A stretch of 64,000 nucleotides of DNA, from positions 4,849,001 to 4,913,000 of the forward strand of contig NZ_CP147020.1 of the NCBI RefSeq assembly GCF_037126435.1. Direction: 5' to 3'. This document shows, in pieces, positions 16,603-26,536 of the stretch; within the stretch, counting starts at the first letter, position 1, and each line of letters opens with the position of its first letter. This DNA comes from Bernardetia sp. ABR2-2B. Its GTDB lineage: Bacteria; Bacteroidota; Bacteroidia; Cytophagales; Bernardetiaceae. A program made the translations under genes and the position numbers. The notes beneath the pieces are model-generated. The model ran no database searches, was not told the origin of the DNA, and saw nothing but the letters and a program-made list of their open reading frames with translations.

Positions 16603-17352
16603 ATGGATACTTATTTTTTCTATCCTGATTTAGAACTCGGACAACAAATTACACTTCCAGAAGAGGAAGCCAAACATCTCAAAACGCTTAGAGTAAAAGA
16701 AGGCGATTTTATAGATATTGTAAATGGAAAAGGAATTTTAGCGAAAGGAAAAGTGCTTTCTCCAAATGTCAAAAACTCTTTGATAGAAATTACACAAATA
16801 TTTGATACAGAGGCAAAACGACCTTTTTATATTCATATTGCTGTTGCTGCCACGAAAAGTTCGGATAGAATAGAATGGTTTTTGGAAAAAGCTATCGAAA
16901 TAGGAATTGATGAAATTTCATTTATAGAAACAAGTAGAAGCGAATATAATCATTTAAAGTCTGACCGATTAGTAAAGAAAAGTATCGCTGCTATCAAGCA
17001 ATCTCTTCGTGCTACACTTCCAAAAATAAATGCTCCTAAAGAATTTAAAGATTTCATAAAAAAATACCATTCTGATAGAAAAAATCAAACGAAACACGGA
17101 GAAGAAACGTTAGAAATCCAACGCTTTATAGCTTACACACCTACTGATACAACGGCTGTTTTGGAAAATTGCGCTACCAAAAATGCTTATTATTTGGTTT
17201 TGATAGGAAGTGAAGGAGGTTTTAGTCCAGAAGAAGCACATCAAGCGCAAATATCTGGTTTCGAATGTGTAAGTTTAGGAGAGTACAGACTCAGAACCGA
17301 AACGGCTGCACTTTATTCTTGTATGGCTCTAAATAGTCTGAATAGAAGTTAG
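16603..17352 (+). CDS. rsmE: 16S rRNA (uracil-1498-N3)-methyltransferase RsmE
   Basis: A 249-residue SPOUT-class methyltransferase that modifies U1498 of 16S rRNA in the 30S subunit. The N-terminal ~1-70 is the PUA-like domain (EEEAKHLKTLRVKEGDFIDIVNGKG). The C-terminal knotted domain has the family motifs ATKSSDRIEWFLEKAIEIG, LIGSEGGFSPEE (~202-213) and SLGEYRLRTETA (~225-236). Length fits the family (~240-250). The start codon is preceded by a heptamer array instead of any ribosome binding site. It is followed closely by a DUF4159 gene on the same strand. Confidence 0.95.
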   Translation: MDTYFFYPDLELGQQITLPEEEAKHLKTLRVKEGDFIDIVNGKGILAKGKVLSPNVKNSLIEITQIFDTEAKRPFYIHIAVAATKSSDRIEWFLEKAIEIGIDEISFIETSRSEYNHLKSDRLVKKSIAAIKQSLRATLPKINAPKEFKDFIKKYHSDRKNQTKHGEETLEIQRFIAYTPTDTTAVLENCATKNAYYLVLIGSEGGFSPEEAHQAQISGFECVSLGEYRLRTETAALYSCMALNSLNRS

Positions 17353-17454
17353 GAATTAAATATTGGGAAATCGAAGCCAAAAAAGTGTACTCGTATTTTC
17401 TTGTGTTTCTTACTTTCTCTCAGTGCCTTAGTGTTAAAAATAATCCTACCAAAA

Positions 17455-18129
17455 ATGAAATATATAATAATTGTCCTTACTCTAGTTTTATTCTCATTTA
17501 TTCCAAATAAGTCAGTTTTAAAGCCAACTGCTACTTACAAAATAGCTAAATTAAAGTATAATGGAGGAGGAGATTGGTATTCTAATAAAACTTCTTTGCC
17601 TAATCTAATAGAATTTTGTAATGAAAATTTAAAGACTCAGATAGCAAAAGATGAAGAAGTGGTAGAAGTAGGAAGTGCAGAACTTTTTAGTTATCCTTTT
17701 GTGCATATGACAGGGCACGGAAATGTTATTTTTTCAGCGCAAGAAGCTCAAAATCTCCGTAATTATTTGATTGGAGGAGGTTTTTTGCATATTGATGATA
17801 ATTATGGAATGGATAAATTTGTTCGCTTAGAAATGAAAAAAGTATTTCCAGAATTAGAGTTTATCGAACTTCCTTATTCTCACGATGTCTATAACATCAA
17901 TTACAAATTTTCAGAAGGCTTACCAAAAATCCACGAACACGATGGCAAACCAGCACAGGGTTTTGGACTTATTTATGAAGGTCGTTTGGTTTGTTTTTAT
18001 TCGTATGAATCTGACTTAGGAAACGGTTGGGAAGATGCTTCTATCCACAATGACCCAGAGGAAAAACGCCAAGCTGCTCTCAAAATGGGTGCAAATTTGG
18101 TGCTTTTTGCTTTTATGCAACTTCAATAA
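17455..18129 (+). CDS. DUF4159 domain protein
   Basis: A 224-residue exported protein with a signal sequence (MKYIIIVLTLVLFSFIP). The mature part is a DUF4159 domain, recognisable by KLKYNGGGDWYSNKTSLPNL near its start, then FVHMTGHGNVIFS, LRNYLIGGGFLHIDDNYG and LPYSHDVYNINYKF. The domain resembles class I glutamine-amidotransferase-like or GATase-type alpha/beta folds in secondary-structure order. In other Bacteroidota it often sits near MoxR/BatA-type genes, which are absent here. The frame is open upstream to a TTG at 17401, but the ATG at 17455 directly precedes the signal peptide and is preferred. Function not established. Confidence 0.85.
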   Translation: MKYIIIVLTLVLFSFIPNKSVLKPTATYKIAKLKYNGGGDWYSNKTSLPNLIEFCNENLKTQIAKDEEVVEVGSAELFSYPFVHMTGHGNVIFSAQEAQNLRNYLIGGGFLHIDDNYGMDKFVRLEMKKVFPELEFIELPYSHDVYNINYKFSEGLPKIHEHDGKPAQGFGLIYEGRLVCFYSYESDLGNGWEDASIHNDPEEKRQAALKMGANLVLFAFMQLQ

Positions 18130-18133
18130 GAAG

Positions 18134-18174
18134 TAATTACAAATTAAAGATTACAAATTACGAATTTAAATTAC
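18134..18174. repeat. Heptamer array, TAATTAC/TACGAAT family
   Basis: Units TAATTAC AAATTAA AGATTAC AAATTAC GAATTTA AATTAC, starting 4 bp after the stop codon of the DUF4159 gene. The order of variant units parallels the arrays at 43331-43372 and (reversed) 12744-12775. Confidence 0.7.
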
Positions 18175-18181
18175 TAAAACC

Positions 18182-18204
18182 GTGTTCTGTGATACACAGA
18201 ACAC
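18182..18204. repeat. Perfect hairpin GTGTTCTGTG-ATA-CACAGAACAC
   Basis: A 10-bp perfect inverted repeat with a 3-nt loop, between the DUF4159 gene and the next plus-strand gene. No T-run follows, so it may be a dispersed palindrome or a weak terminator. Confidence 0.5.
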
Positions 18205-18247
18205 TAAGTTGAATAACATCAGGAATAAATACAACTAAAAAATAAGA

Positions 18248-18688
18248 ATGCAGATATTGAAAAATAAGTGGTTAGGATTATCGTCAATCATTGTTTTATG
18301 TTTTGTTCAATTTTCTTATAAGGCTCAAAAATGTAACACATTATTTATCAATAATATAGAAGTAGCAAAGATTAAATTTTTAAAAATAGATTGTCCATCT
18401 GAAAAGAAAGTCGTTGAATCAATCAGATATACTGATAGTACAATAGATTCAATGAGAATAAGTATCATTAGACATAATGGAATGATAGCAGAAAGTTTTT
18501 TATGTAATGAAATAGGGGTAAGTATCCCAACTATGGACAACAAGGCTAGTCTTTATACTTATGTTGATGACTTAGAAATTCTAATAAGTATTGCTTCAAA
18601 TATGGATTTACTTGGCTTCACTATATTTAAGGAAGGAGAAGAAAGTTACTTTTATATTCCATTAATAGTAAATGATAACTGCCATTAA
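18248..18688 (+). CDS. Hypothetical protein with N-terminal hydrophobic segment
   Basis: A 146-residue protein. Residues ~9-25 are hydrophobic (LGLSSIIVLCFVQFSY) and may be a signal anchor or signal peptide. The rest is a Ser/Ile/Asp-rich, probably beta-structured domain with several cysteines (QKCNTLF, IDCPSEKK, LCNEIG, NDNCH). No family recognised. It lies between the DUF4159 gene and a bidirectional terminator, converging on the giant minus-strand gene. Being short and lacking homologues I can name, it is a moderate call. Confidence 0.6.
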   Translation: MQILKNKWLGLSSIIVLCFVQFSYKAQKCNTLFINNIEVAKIKFLKIDCPSEKKVVESIRYTDSTIDSMRISIIRHNGMIAESFLCNEIGVSIPTMDNKASLYTYVDDLEILISIASNMDLLGFTIFKEGEESYFYIPLIVNDNCH

Positions 18689-18769
18689 CGATAAGAATAC
18701 TTTCTAGCTCATTTTTTCATATTTTTGAGCTACAAATCATTGATTTTTAGCTAATAATGAGCTACAAAC

Positions 18770-18808
18770 AAAACCTCTTATCAAAATGCAGTTCTGATAA
18801 GAGGTTTT
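18770..18808. terminator. Bidirectional rho-independent terminator
   Basis: A perfect 14-bp stem AAAACCTCTTATCA with its complement and an 11-nt loop. It has A-run and T-run flanks, between the plus gene ending at 18688 and the minus gene ending at 18831. Confidence 0.85.
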
Positions 18809-18830
18809 CTAATTTAAAAAAGAAAGTATT

Positions 18831-21800
18831 TTAATAAATAATTGTAACTGTTCCAGTTTGTTTTATGGTCTTACTTCTATCTGTTGGATTTGTATAAGTT
18901 ACTTCGTAATAATAGACTCCAGCAGGTACTTTTTTACCTTTGTACGTTCCGTCCCAAAACGTAATTTGTTCATCACTTCTTTTTTGAAGAGCAGAATAAA
19001 CTTCCATTCCCCAACGGTCAAGAACTTTTATACGAAGGTTAGAATAAAAACGTCCGAATATTTCCCATTCTTCATTCAAGTTGTCATTGTTTGGTGTAAA
19101 TGCACTTGGAATAAAGATTTGAGGGTCGCAATTTGATTCTATTTCCAAACTAGTAATTCCGTTACACGCATTTGGATAAGCTGCCGTTACTCTTACTAAA
19201 AATGTTCCTCCAAATTCAGTAGAAAGTAAAGAATCTTGTCCTACTAGCTCATTATTTTCATCAAACCATTGATAACGATATGTTGCCGTAGAGTCATAAT
19301 TATTGATAGTTACGCCAATTTGATGGAAAATACGGTTTGAGTTTTCATCTTCAAAACACAAAATCGTATCTTTTGCTGACAACATAGGTCCTTCTTTGAA
19401 ATCTACACGGATACTGTCTGTATAACTACATTCATTGATACTCACTTCTACATAATACAAACCACTTTTTCTGACACGAATAGAATCTGAAATTTGCCCT
19501 GTGTTCCATAAATAAGTTGCTCCTTCTGGACGTTCTGCCCCTATAATTGCCGTATCTCCTTCACAAAGCTGCTTGTCTGCCCCTAAATCTATTTTAGGTT
19601 GAACCAAAATAACTGTTGTATCGGTAGAAGAACAACCCAATGTATCAAAGCCTGTAACAATATAGGTTGTTGTATTAGCAGGACTAACAACTACTGTATC
19701 TCCACTTGCTGCTGGGGAATGCGACCACGTATAAGTTGCCCCTCCATTTGCAATAAACTCAACTGATTCACCTGCACAAATACTGACACTATCAGGCGTA
19801 TTTAGTGTAATTGTTGGAAGGGGTTTAAATTGAACTAAAATGCTTTTTTCTGTGCTTTGACAGACATTTTGATTTGTTGCATCGCCATAACTTCCCACTA
19901 CAGTATATCTGAAAATACCTGCTGAATCAGAAGAAAATGTTATTTCTTGTGTTGTCTCACCAGTATTCCACAGAAAGTTAGTTGCACCCGTTGCACTTAG
20001 GGTAATTTCTTCGCCCACACAAACAAGCGTATCAGATGCTATTATTTCTGTAGTTGCACTACGATTAAATGTAACTGTAATCAGACTTTCTGCACCACAA
20101 CGACCACCTCCAAGCGTATCATAAACGCCTACTTTATAGGTTTGTGTTTCGTAATTGATATTTGAAGTATCTTGTTTGAATGTATAACTCGCTGTAGAAT
20201 CAAGTAATTCTCCTGTATTTTCATTTGTCCATTCATAAATGTAACGAGGCTGATGAGAAGGCAAAAAGGCATTTACCTCAACTGAATCATTCTCACAGAT
20301 TACTAAACTTTCAGGAACATCTATTTCAGGAACAGGCACAACTCTAAATTTGATGGTATCTGCACTTGCACCACAACGATTTGGCGTAGAGAAAATTCCT
20401 TTTACAATAAAAGTATAAAAACCTGCTTCGGTGGGTGTAATTTCAATGCTTTCTGTTGTTTCTCCATTACTCCACTCGTAGGAATCTGCACCAACGGCTG
20501 AGAGTGTTTGTGTTTGTCCTAAGCATAATGTTTTGATAAAAGTAGAATCAATTTGAACGCCTGATTTTCTGTCAAAACGAACAATTACTGTATCTAAAAT
20601 AGAACAATTTCCTCCTCCTGTTAAATTAGGGTCTGTTACCTTTATTTCAAAACGATTAGCACTATAATTATCTACCATAGATTGTTTGATAGCAATTTTT
20701 GAGTTAGTAGAAATCGTTTGATTAGTCTCAATTACTCGCCATTGATAGCTAAAGTTATTATTATGTTCTGGACGGAAAGCATTCAAGACTAAAGAATCCC
20801 CTTCACAAATACGAATGGTATCGCTGGTTGAGCTTATTCCTAAATCAATAGTTGGACGAACAAAAACCTCTACTGATTGAGAATAAGAACAGTTTGCACT
20901 TGTTGTTGTGTCGGTTATGGTGACTTTATATATTCCACTTACATTTACGATGGCTACTTTTGAAGAATCAGAAGTAGAAACAATTCCATTTCCGAACCAA
21001 TTGATAATCATTCCTTTGACGTTACTTCTTTCGATGGTTAGCGTATCAAAAGTAGAACAATTTGGATTTTCAGCTCCTGTAATTACAAAATCAGGAGTGG
21101 GAGCAAAATTAATACGAACAGTATCACTAATTCTACATCCTCTTGGGTCTTGAACGACAAGACTGTATGTATTTTCTTCTGTAACGTCAAAGATAGAATC
21201 TGTTGCAATGATTGTATTTTCTCCTGCTACATACCATTCATAGGTTGTTCCTGCAAGGTGTGATAAATCACTTCCAATCAGTCTATAAGGTAAATCGGCT
21301 GGAGAACAGACTGTTTTGTCTTCTCCTAAATCTACCACTACCTCATCATCAAAATTAAATACTTTTACTCGGTTACTAGTAGATGCACAACGTGTGATAG
21401 CATTTTCTAAGCGAATAAAATATGTTCCTGTATCCAAAACAAAAAGAGTATCATTGCCATTTCCAACAGAAATTATATCGCCATTTTCATCTAGGCTTTT
21501 CCAATCGTAAATAAAATCTCCTTCTGGTGCAACAATAAAAGCTGTATCAGTTTTACATTTATATTTATCTACCCCCAAATCTACCACAGGCAAAGGATAG
21601 ACAATCATTGTCATAACTCGGCTTGTATCTGGACAGCCGTTTGTTTCTCCGATGACCCAAATTTCATCACCATTTTGGAAAGTACCTGCGATGGGTTCAT
21701 ATTCATTTGGAACTGCACCTGCTGGCATTGGTAATCCATTTTTATAAAAAACATAATTAGTTGCTCCGTCGGCTACAAACTTTGTGGTTTGGTTGGCACA

Positions 21801-24800
21801 AATGGACGTGTCAGGAGAGGAGATATTGACATTTGGTTTTGGAGTAACTGTAACTTCTACTTCTGTTGTCGGAACTGGCGATAATTCACAAAGGTCATTT
21901 GTGAGTGAAAGTGCTTGATATGTTCCCCCTTGTGATTGTACAATATAATCAAACGGACTTGATGTAGTAGCTGTTCCTACCGTTACTTGTTCTGTAACAG
22001 GACTTCCTATTAATGGAGTTTTGAGATAGGTAAGTATCATTGGAAACGAACCACTAAGTCTAAATGTAATAGGCGTTTGGTCTCCATCACAAATATCTGT
22101 ACTTCCTGTTAAGCCAAGCCCCAAAGGAGGAAGGAAATTAATAATAATTTCATCTTCTGAAATACAATCTACTCGTGGGTTTGATATTTGAACTACATAC
22201 GTTTTGGTTACTACAACATTTGGCTGAAACTCATCAACATTTAATGATGCTCCTGTTCCTAGTTCTGTTAAATTTGTTCCATTTTTTTCAAACCATTTTA
22301 TTTCTGAAAAAGGTAATAAAGCAGGACTGACTACAACCTCTAGCCCTCTTTCTCCGTCTTCGGCACAGAATGTCAGTTCATCTAGTTCATCTGTTTGCCC
22401 TATTTCCCTAATTTGACTCTCAAAGAAAGTAACTGTTACTTCATCTGATAATGGACACGTATTATTAGCTCCATTTGCTAAATCAGTTATGGTAATTTCG
22501 TACGTTTTAGTGCTTGAAAAATTATCTACAACTAACTCAAAATCTGTCCCTAAATCAATTGGATTAGCTGGGTCTGTAATATCTCTCCATTGATAATCTA
22601 AGTTAGGGTCATCTACAACTCCTGTACGGATAGTTTGCGCTCCTTGTGCATTACAGAAAAATAATTCTGTATCACTCACTAATCCATCGTGTTGGACAAG
22701 TGCTACTGGATAGAAAGTAACTACGATTTCATCTGTTTGAAGACAAGAAAGCGTCTGGTCTGGGCGCAGAGCTTCTACTCTATAACGAGTAGTAGCTGAA
22801 AATTCGTTTACGATAAGCGTACTTGAAGTTTCTGTTGGCATAAATACACCATCTTTAAACCATCTATAGGTTACATCACTAGGTAAAGAATTTAGAGATG
22901 CTCTTATGGTTTGTTCGCCTTCTGTATCACAAAAAGTAATTACATCAGGAGTAGCACCATCAAAAACAATATCTACATCGTGAGTTGGGTCAAAAATAAC
23001 AGTTATTTCATCAAATGTACTTCCATTTCCTGCCGAACTACATTGAGTAGCTGCATTAAGAACTTCAAGCTCATAAACTGTCGTAGCCGAAAAATTATCT
23101 ACTACCAAATTAACATCTGTGCCTATTATTGTTGGGTCTCCTGCTATTCTCCAAACGTATGAATTATCTGTAGTATGAGAAATATCAAAACCACTAATAG
23201 TTTGTTGTCCTAAGCTATCACAAAAACGAATTTCATCTGTTGAAAAGCCTTGATATTTAATATCTGCAATAGAAGGAGGACTAAAGATTACTTCTGTTAT
23301 ATCCTTTTTTACACATCCATCGGCATTTTCGGTAGTCAATTCATAGCTTCCCGAAACACTAACCGTAATATCTTGGTCTGTGCTGATAATAGTTGGGTCA
23401 GGCAAAAGACGCCATTCATAACGAATAAATCCATCAGGAGCTTCTAGCGTATTATCTGTGGTTGTTCCATCACAAAAAGCCACATCATCAGCTACATCTA
23501 CTACTGTTTCTAGGCTGCTTCCTGCTAGATAACCATAAGATTCAAAATTTCCATATCCATATACATAAGCAATAAAACCATCATTTGCTGGGTCAGAATT
23601 AGTAAGTGTGTAAGTACCTGGACTGATATTTCTACGTGCATAAGACATATCCGAACCTGCAATAGCCTCAAAAGTCATGGGAGTTCCTGCCAAAAGAATA
23701 TTTGCTGTATTTGTAGTCTTGGTAACTACATCAACGTGAAATGTATTTATATTTCCAGTTGCTAGTGCTTCTAAGTTAATATCTTTTAGAGTTTGCTGGT
23801 TTGGAGAAAGAATAATGAAGTAAGGGTCTGCATCTTCTGTTCCCCCAAACTGGTCAGATATTGTAAATTGCCCTACCATTACTGGCTCAGTAGCACTAAT
23901 TGTTCTCGGCGTATTATTTCCTTGTGTGCTAAATGTATGGTATTCTCCTGCATTTAATGTAACAGGAGCTGGTTCTCCACTAATCGTTACTACTGTCCCA
24001 TCAGTTTGAGCAATAACTCTGAAATAATCATAACCACGAAGCACAGCAGGGTTTTGTCTTACCGACGGAATAGTTACAAAATTTCTTCCCCATGTATTGA
24101 CAGAAGGTATTTGTTCATACGCATGGTCTGATGAGTTTCCATCTATATTAACCCTTACATTTCCTGAAAAAACAGCAATTGGTTTGTCTGAACTAATAAA
24201 ACTTCCTGTTAAATCATTATTTGTACCATTTGTACCTGGTGAACGCACTAAGTAAGTTTGTCCTCTATCAAGAGTAATATTAATAGGATTATTAGCTGGA
24301 CTTCCTGTTGAAGTATTTCTTGACGGAGTAATTGAAACAGCTGTATTATCTTCTGTGGCTACCACTAAAAATACAGATTGTAAAAAATTAGGAGTAAATG
24401 ACATTGTATAATACTCTGTTCCTAATGCTTCCAAAGGAAAAATCAAGGCTGCATCTGCCGAATTTAATTTTCTATTAAGTGCATATAAGCTGATAGGATC
24501 GTTTGTCTCCACAAAAACACCTCTATCTTGTGGAAGTTGAGCTGCACTAACAATAAAGGAGGAGGGAGGTGTAAGTTCTATAAGCTGAGAACCGTTTGCA
24601 GCAACATTAATATTTATATCTCCACCTGCTGTGAAAACTGTACCTGTCGTAGCTACACGAGAAGTTACATAGAGGCGTGTATTACTACTTGTAGCAGTTC
24701 CGTCATGATCCATAAATCCTACCCAAAACTCTCTTCCCTCAGAAGTACGAATACAAGGGTCTTGAGCTAAAACGGAAAGTGAATGAGAGAAAAATAATGT

Positions 24801-24830
24801 AGAGAGTAGAAGTAAAAATATTTTTTTCAT
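18831..24830 (-). CDS. Giant secreted T9SS type B substrate with IgGFc-binding-like N-terminus
   Basis: A 1999-residue protein exported by Sec and then by the type IX secretion system. The signal peptide ends SVLAQ (~23). Residues ~25-440 resemble the IgGFc-binding repeat domain (EGREFWVGFMDHDG, PISLYALNRKL, VFSGNVRVNI, DQFGGTEDADPYF). About 1400 residues of PKD-like/Ig-like modules follow, each with recurrent CDGT/ICAN/CEGDS-type cysteine turns and strands such as SDEVTVTFFES. The last ~95 residues are a gliding-motility-associated C-terminal (type B sorting) domain: FIPSAFTPNNDNLNEEW, LRIKVLDRWGMEVY, WDGTYKGKKVPAGVYYYEV. Likely a surface adhesin or part of the external matrix. The gene stands alone; there is a 365-bp upstream gap. 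Confidence 0.9.
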   Translation of the reverse strand: MKKIFLLLLSTLFFSHSLSVLAQDPCIRTSEGREFWVGFMDHDGTATSSNTRLYVTSRVATTGTVFTAGGDININVAANGSQLIELTPPSSFIVSAAQLPQDRGVFVETNDPISLYALNRKLNSADAALIFPLEALGTEYYTMSFTPNFLQSVFLVVATEDNTAVSITPSRNTSTGSPANNPINITLDRGQTYLVRSPGTNGTNNDLTGSFISSDKPIAVFSGNVRVNIDGNSSDHAYEQIPSVNTWGRNFVTIPSVRQNPAVLRGYDYFRVIAQTDGTVVTISGEPAPVTLNAGEYHTFSTQGNNTPRTISATEPVMVGQFTISDQFGGTEDADPYFIILSPNQQTLKDINLEALATGNINTFHVDVVTKTTNTANILLAGTPMTFEAIAGSDMSYARRNISPGTYTLTNSDPANDGFIAYVYGYGNFESYGYLAGSSLETVVDVADDVAFCDGTTTDNTLEAPDGFIRYEWRLLPDPTIISTDQDITVSVSGSYELTTENADGCVKKDITEVIFSPPSIADIKYQGFSTDEIRFCDSLGQQTISGFDISHTTDNSYVWRIAGDPTIIGTDVNLVVDNFSATTVYELEVLNAATQCSSAGNGSTFDEITVIFDPTHDVDIVFDGATPDVITFCDTEGEQTIRASLNSLPSDVTYRWFKDGVFMPTETSSTLIVNEFSATTRYRVEALRPDQTLSCLQTDEIVVTFYPVALVQHDGLVSDTELFFCNAQGAQTIRTGVVDDPNLDYQWRDITDPANPIDLGTDFELVVDNFSSTKTYEITITDLANGANNTCPLSDEVTVTFFESQIREIGQTDELDELTFCAEDGERGLEVVVSPALLPFSEIKWFEKNGTNLTELGTGASLNVDEFQPNVVVTKTYVVQISNPRVDCISEDEIIINFLPPLGLGLTGSTDICDGDQTPITFRLSGSFPMILTYLKTPLIGSPVTEQVTVGTATTSSPFDYIVQSQGGTYQALSLTNDLCELSPVPTTEVEVTVTPKPNVNISSPDTSICANQTTKFVADGATNYVFYKNGLPMPAGAVPNEYEPIAGTFQNGDEIWVIGETNGCPDTSRVMTMIVYPLPVVDLGVDKYKCKTDTAFIVAPEGDFIYDWKSLDENGDIISVGNGNDTLFVLDTGTYFIRLENAITRCASTSNRVKVFNFDDEVVVDLGEDKTVCSPADLPYRLIGSDLSHLAGTTYEWYVAGENTIIATDSIFDVTEENTYSLVVQDPRGCRISDTVRINFAPTPDFVITGAENPNCSTFDTLTIERSNVKGMIINWFGNGIVSTSDSSKVAIVNVSGIYKVTITDTTTSANCSYSQSVEVFVRPTIDLGISSTSDTIRICEGDSLVLNAFRPEHNNNFSYQWRVIETNQTISTNSKIAIKQSMVDNYSANRFEIKVTDPNLTGGGNCSILDTVIVRFDRKSGVQIDSTFIKTLCLGQTQTLSAVGADSYEWSNGETTESIEITPTEAGFYTFIVKGIFSTPNRCGASADTIKFRVVPVPEIDVPESLVICENDSVEVNAFLPSHQPRYIYEWTNENTGELLDSTASYTFKQDTSNINYETQTYKVGVYDTLGGGRCGAESLITVTFNRSATTEIIASDTLVCVGEEITLSATGATNFLWNTGETTQEITFSSDSAGIFRYTVVGSYGDATNQNVCQSTEKSILVQFKPLPTITLNTPDSVSICAGESVEFIANGGATYTWSHSPAASGDTVVVSPANTTTYIVTGFDTLGCSSTDTTVILVQPKIDLGADKQLCEGDTAIIGAERPEGATYLWNTGQISDSIRVRKSGLYYVEVSINECSYTDSIRVDFKEGPMLSAKDTILCFEDENSNRIFHQIGVTINNYDSTATYRYQWFDENNELVGQDSLLSTEFGGTFLVRVTAAYPNACNGITSLEIESNCDPQIFIPSAFTPNNDNLNEEWEIFGRFYSNLRIKVLDRWGMEVYSALQKRSDEQITFWDGTYKGKKVPAGVYYYEVTYTNPTDRSKTIKQTGTVTIIY

Positions 24831-25195
24831 TTTTTGGTCGAAATTGTAGTGAGCAGACTTTAATTAATTTATTACTATTTCTTATAAAGTAAATGAGTTA
24901 TTCCCTTAGAAAAGAAGATTATTTAACAAAATGTAGTTAAGTTAGTTAACTATATCAAAGTAATAGTTTTTTTTAATAAAACGAAATAAGGGCTTATAAA
25001 ATTTTCTATTAGGTAATTTTATAAATGCAATGAATTATCCTGTTGTTAGTTAAATGTAGCTACAAATATACTAATATCTTATTTAAAGACGTATAATAAT
25101 TTTTTTAAGTTAGTATTTTACTTATCAAAACAAAAAACGGCTCACTAAAAAGCAAACCGTTTAAAAAATAAGTAGTTGTGAGTTATAACTGAGCT
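24831..25195. other. Intergenic region upstream of the giant T9SS substrate
   Basis: No gene seen. It holds a terminator for the next minus-strand gene (25135-25162) and a minus-strand -7-like TATATTTG at 25063-25070. That element is ~230 bp before the start codon and has no TTG partner at the right distance. The rest is AT-rich without recognisable structure. Confidence 0.45.
25135..25162 (-). terminator. Terminator after the ferredoxin-reductase gene
   Basis: On the minus strand AAACGGTTTGCT, a TTTT loop and AGTGAGCCGTTT form a 12-bp stem that uses several G-U pairs in RNA. It is followed by a T-rich tail. It lies 34 bp after the stop at 25196. Confidence 0.65.
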
Positions 25196-26269
25196 TTAAG
25201 CATCCATATCTACTTTTACATCCTCTGTAAGTGGGTGTGCTTGGCACGTTAGAATATAACCTTCTGTAATTTCAGCTTCACTAAGAGCTTCGTTCGAATC
25301 CATTGTAACTTTTCCAGACAAACAAAGACCACGACAGGCCGTACAAAGACCACTCTGACACGAATATGGCATATCAATTTCACTATCTAAAGCAGCATCT
25401 AAAATTGTCTTTTTTGCATCGACAGCTACTTCTGACTCTTCGCCATTCAAGACGATTTTTACTGTTTTTCTTCCATCAGGAACTACTTCTCCATTTTCAT
25501 CATCAGAATTAACAGGCGCAAAAAAGTTTTCCTTATGAACAGTATCACTAGCTACATTCATTTCGGATAGTGTTTCTTCTACGGTATCCATCATTCCTTC
25601 AGGACCACACAAATAGAAAGTTCTATCTTTTATGTTTGGAAGCTTTTCTAGAGTTGTTTTGATAAACTCTTTTGTGATGCGACCTTCAAAATGATTTTCT
25701 TTAGTAGATAAATCTGTCTTTGGCTGTGTCAAAGAATAAATTAAATTGAATCTATCTCCATGTTTTTCTTTTAGTTGGTCTAACTGATTTTTGAAAATAG
25801 TGCTTTCTTCATCTCTACACGTATAAATCAAAGAAACAACACTGTTTTGTTCATAACTTAAAGCTACTTTTAGCATTGACATAAGTGGCGTGATTCCACT
25901 ACCCCCACCAAAAAGAACAATATGACGATTGTTATCTGGATGTGTTCGTAAGATAAAATTGCCCATTGGCTCCATAATATCTAGTTTTTCTCCTGCTTTT
26001 AGCGTATCGTTCAAAAGATTCGAAACTATACCTCCTTCTACACGTTTTACAGTTACGGCAAGTGTACTATCCAAATGAGGAGCAGAACAAAGGGAATAGG
26101 CACGACGATATTTTTTACCAGTCGAATCCTTGACAATCAGCGTCAGAAACTGACCTGCATAATAAGGAATTTTTCTAAAAAGAGGTTGTTTGAGATGTAT
26201 AGTGATAGTGTCAGGTGTTTCTCTGACAATTTCTTTTATTTTTAAGGTTTGATAACGATTAGATGACAT
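25196..26269 (-). CDS. Ferredoxin-NAD(P)H reductase with C-terminal 2Fe-2S domain (PaaE-like)
   Basis: A 357-residue electron-transfer flavoprotein. Residues ~5-105 are the FAD-binding barrel with RAYS at 56-59. Residues ~115-235 are the NAD(P)-binding domain (GGGSGITPLMSM from 121; YLCGPEGMMD). Residues ~268-357 are a plant-type ferredoxin domain with C304, C309, C312 and C342. This order is that of PaaE/HcaD-type reductases, which pass electrons from NAD(P)H to an oxygenase. No oxygenase gene (such as paaABCD) is adjacent, so the partner is unknown. It may serve a fatty-acid or sterol-type desaturase elsewhere. A terminator follows; a -7-like TATCTTTG on the minus strand is at 26401-26408. 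Confidence 0.9.
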   Translation of the reverse strand: MSSNRYQTLKIKEIVRETPDTITIHLKQPLFRKIPYYAGQFLTLIVKDSTGKKYRRAYSLCSAPHLDSTLAVTVKRVEGGIVSNLLNDTLKAGEKLDIMEPMGNFILRTHPDNNRHIVLFGGGSGITPLMSMLKVALSYEQNSVVSLIYTCRDEESTIFKNQLDQLKEKHGDRFNLIYSLTQPKTDLSTKENHFEGRITKEFIKTTLEKLPNIKDRTFYLCGPEGMMDTVEETLSEMNVASDTVHKENFFAPVNSDDENGEVVPDGRKTVKIVLNGEESEVAVDAKKTILDAALDSEIDMPYSCQSGLCTACRGLCLSGKVTMDSNEALSEAEITEGYILTCQAHPLTEDVKVDMDA

Positions 26270-26536
26270 AAAAACAAATTATGATTATTAATTGTATAAA
26301 TTGGCTAAGTTATTACTAATTTGTACAGAACAAATTGTTTTCACTTTTTTGCAAATTGACTATTGCACTACGTAATAATTTCTTAAATTTAAGGAATATA
26401 CAAAGATAGGCATTCAATCAAACTTAAAACAGCTTGAAAAGCAAAAAAAGAATAGAAATATTTTGCATAAGTAGCTCTAAATAGCCTGTGTAATAGAAAA
26501 GACATAGAAAAACAAACTTGGTCAAATCAATCTCTT

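Noticed and set aside
15887-18129. A prokaryotic ubiquitin-type operon around the JAMM protease
   Set aside because: Neighbours are rsmE, a DUF4159 gene and phosphatidylserine decarboxylase; no E1-, E2- or ubiquitin-like protein is seen.
22911-23162. Plus-strand frames inside the 1999-aa gene (also 20908, 21316, 23250, 24528)
   Set aside because: All are antisense to the repetitive T9SS substrate and have no start context or recognisable domain.
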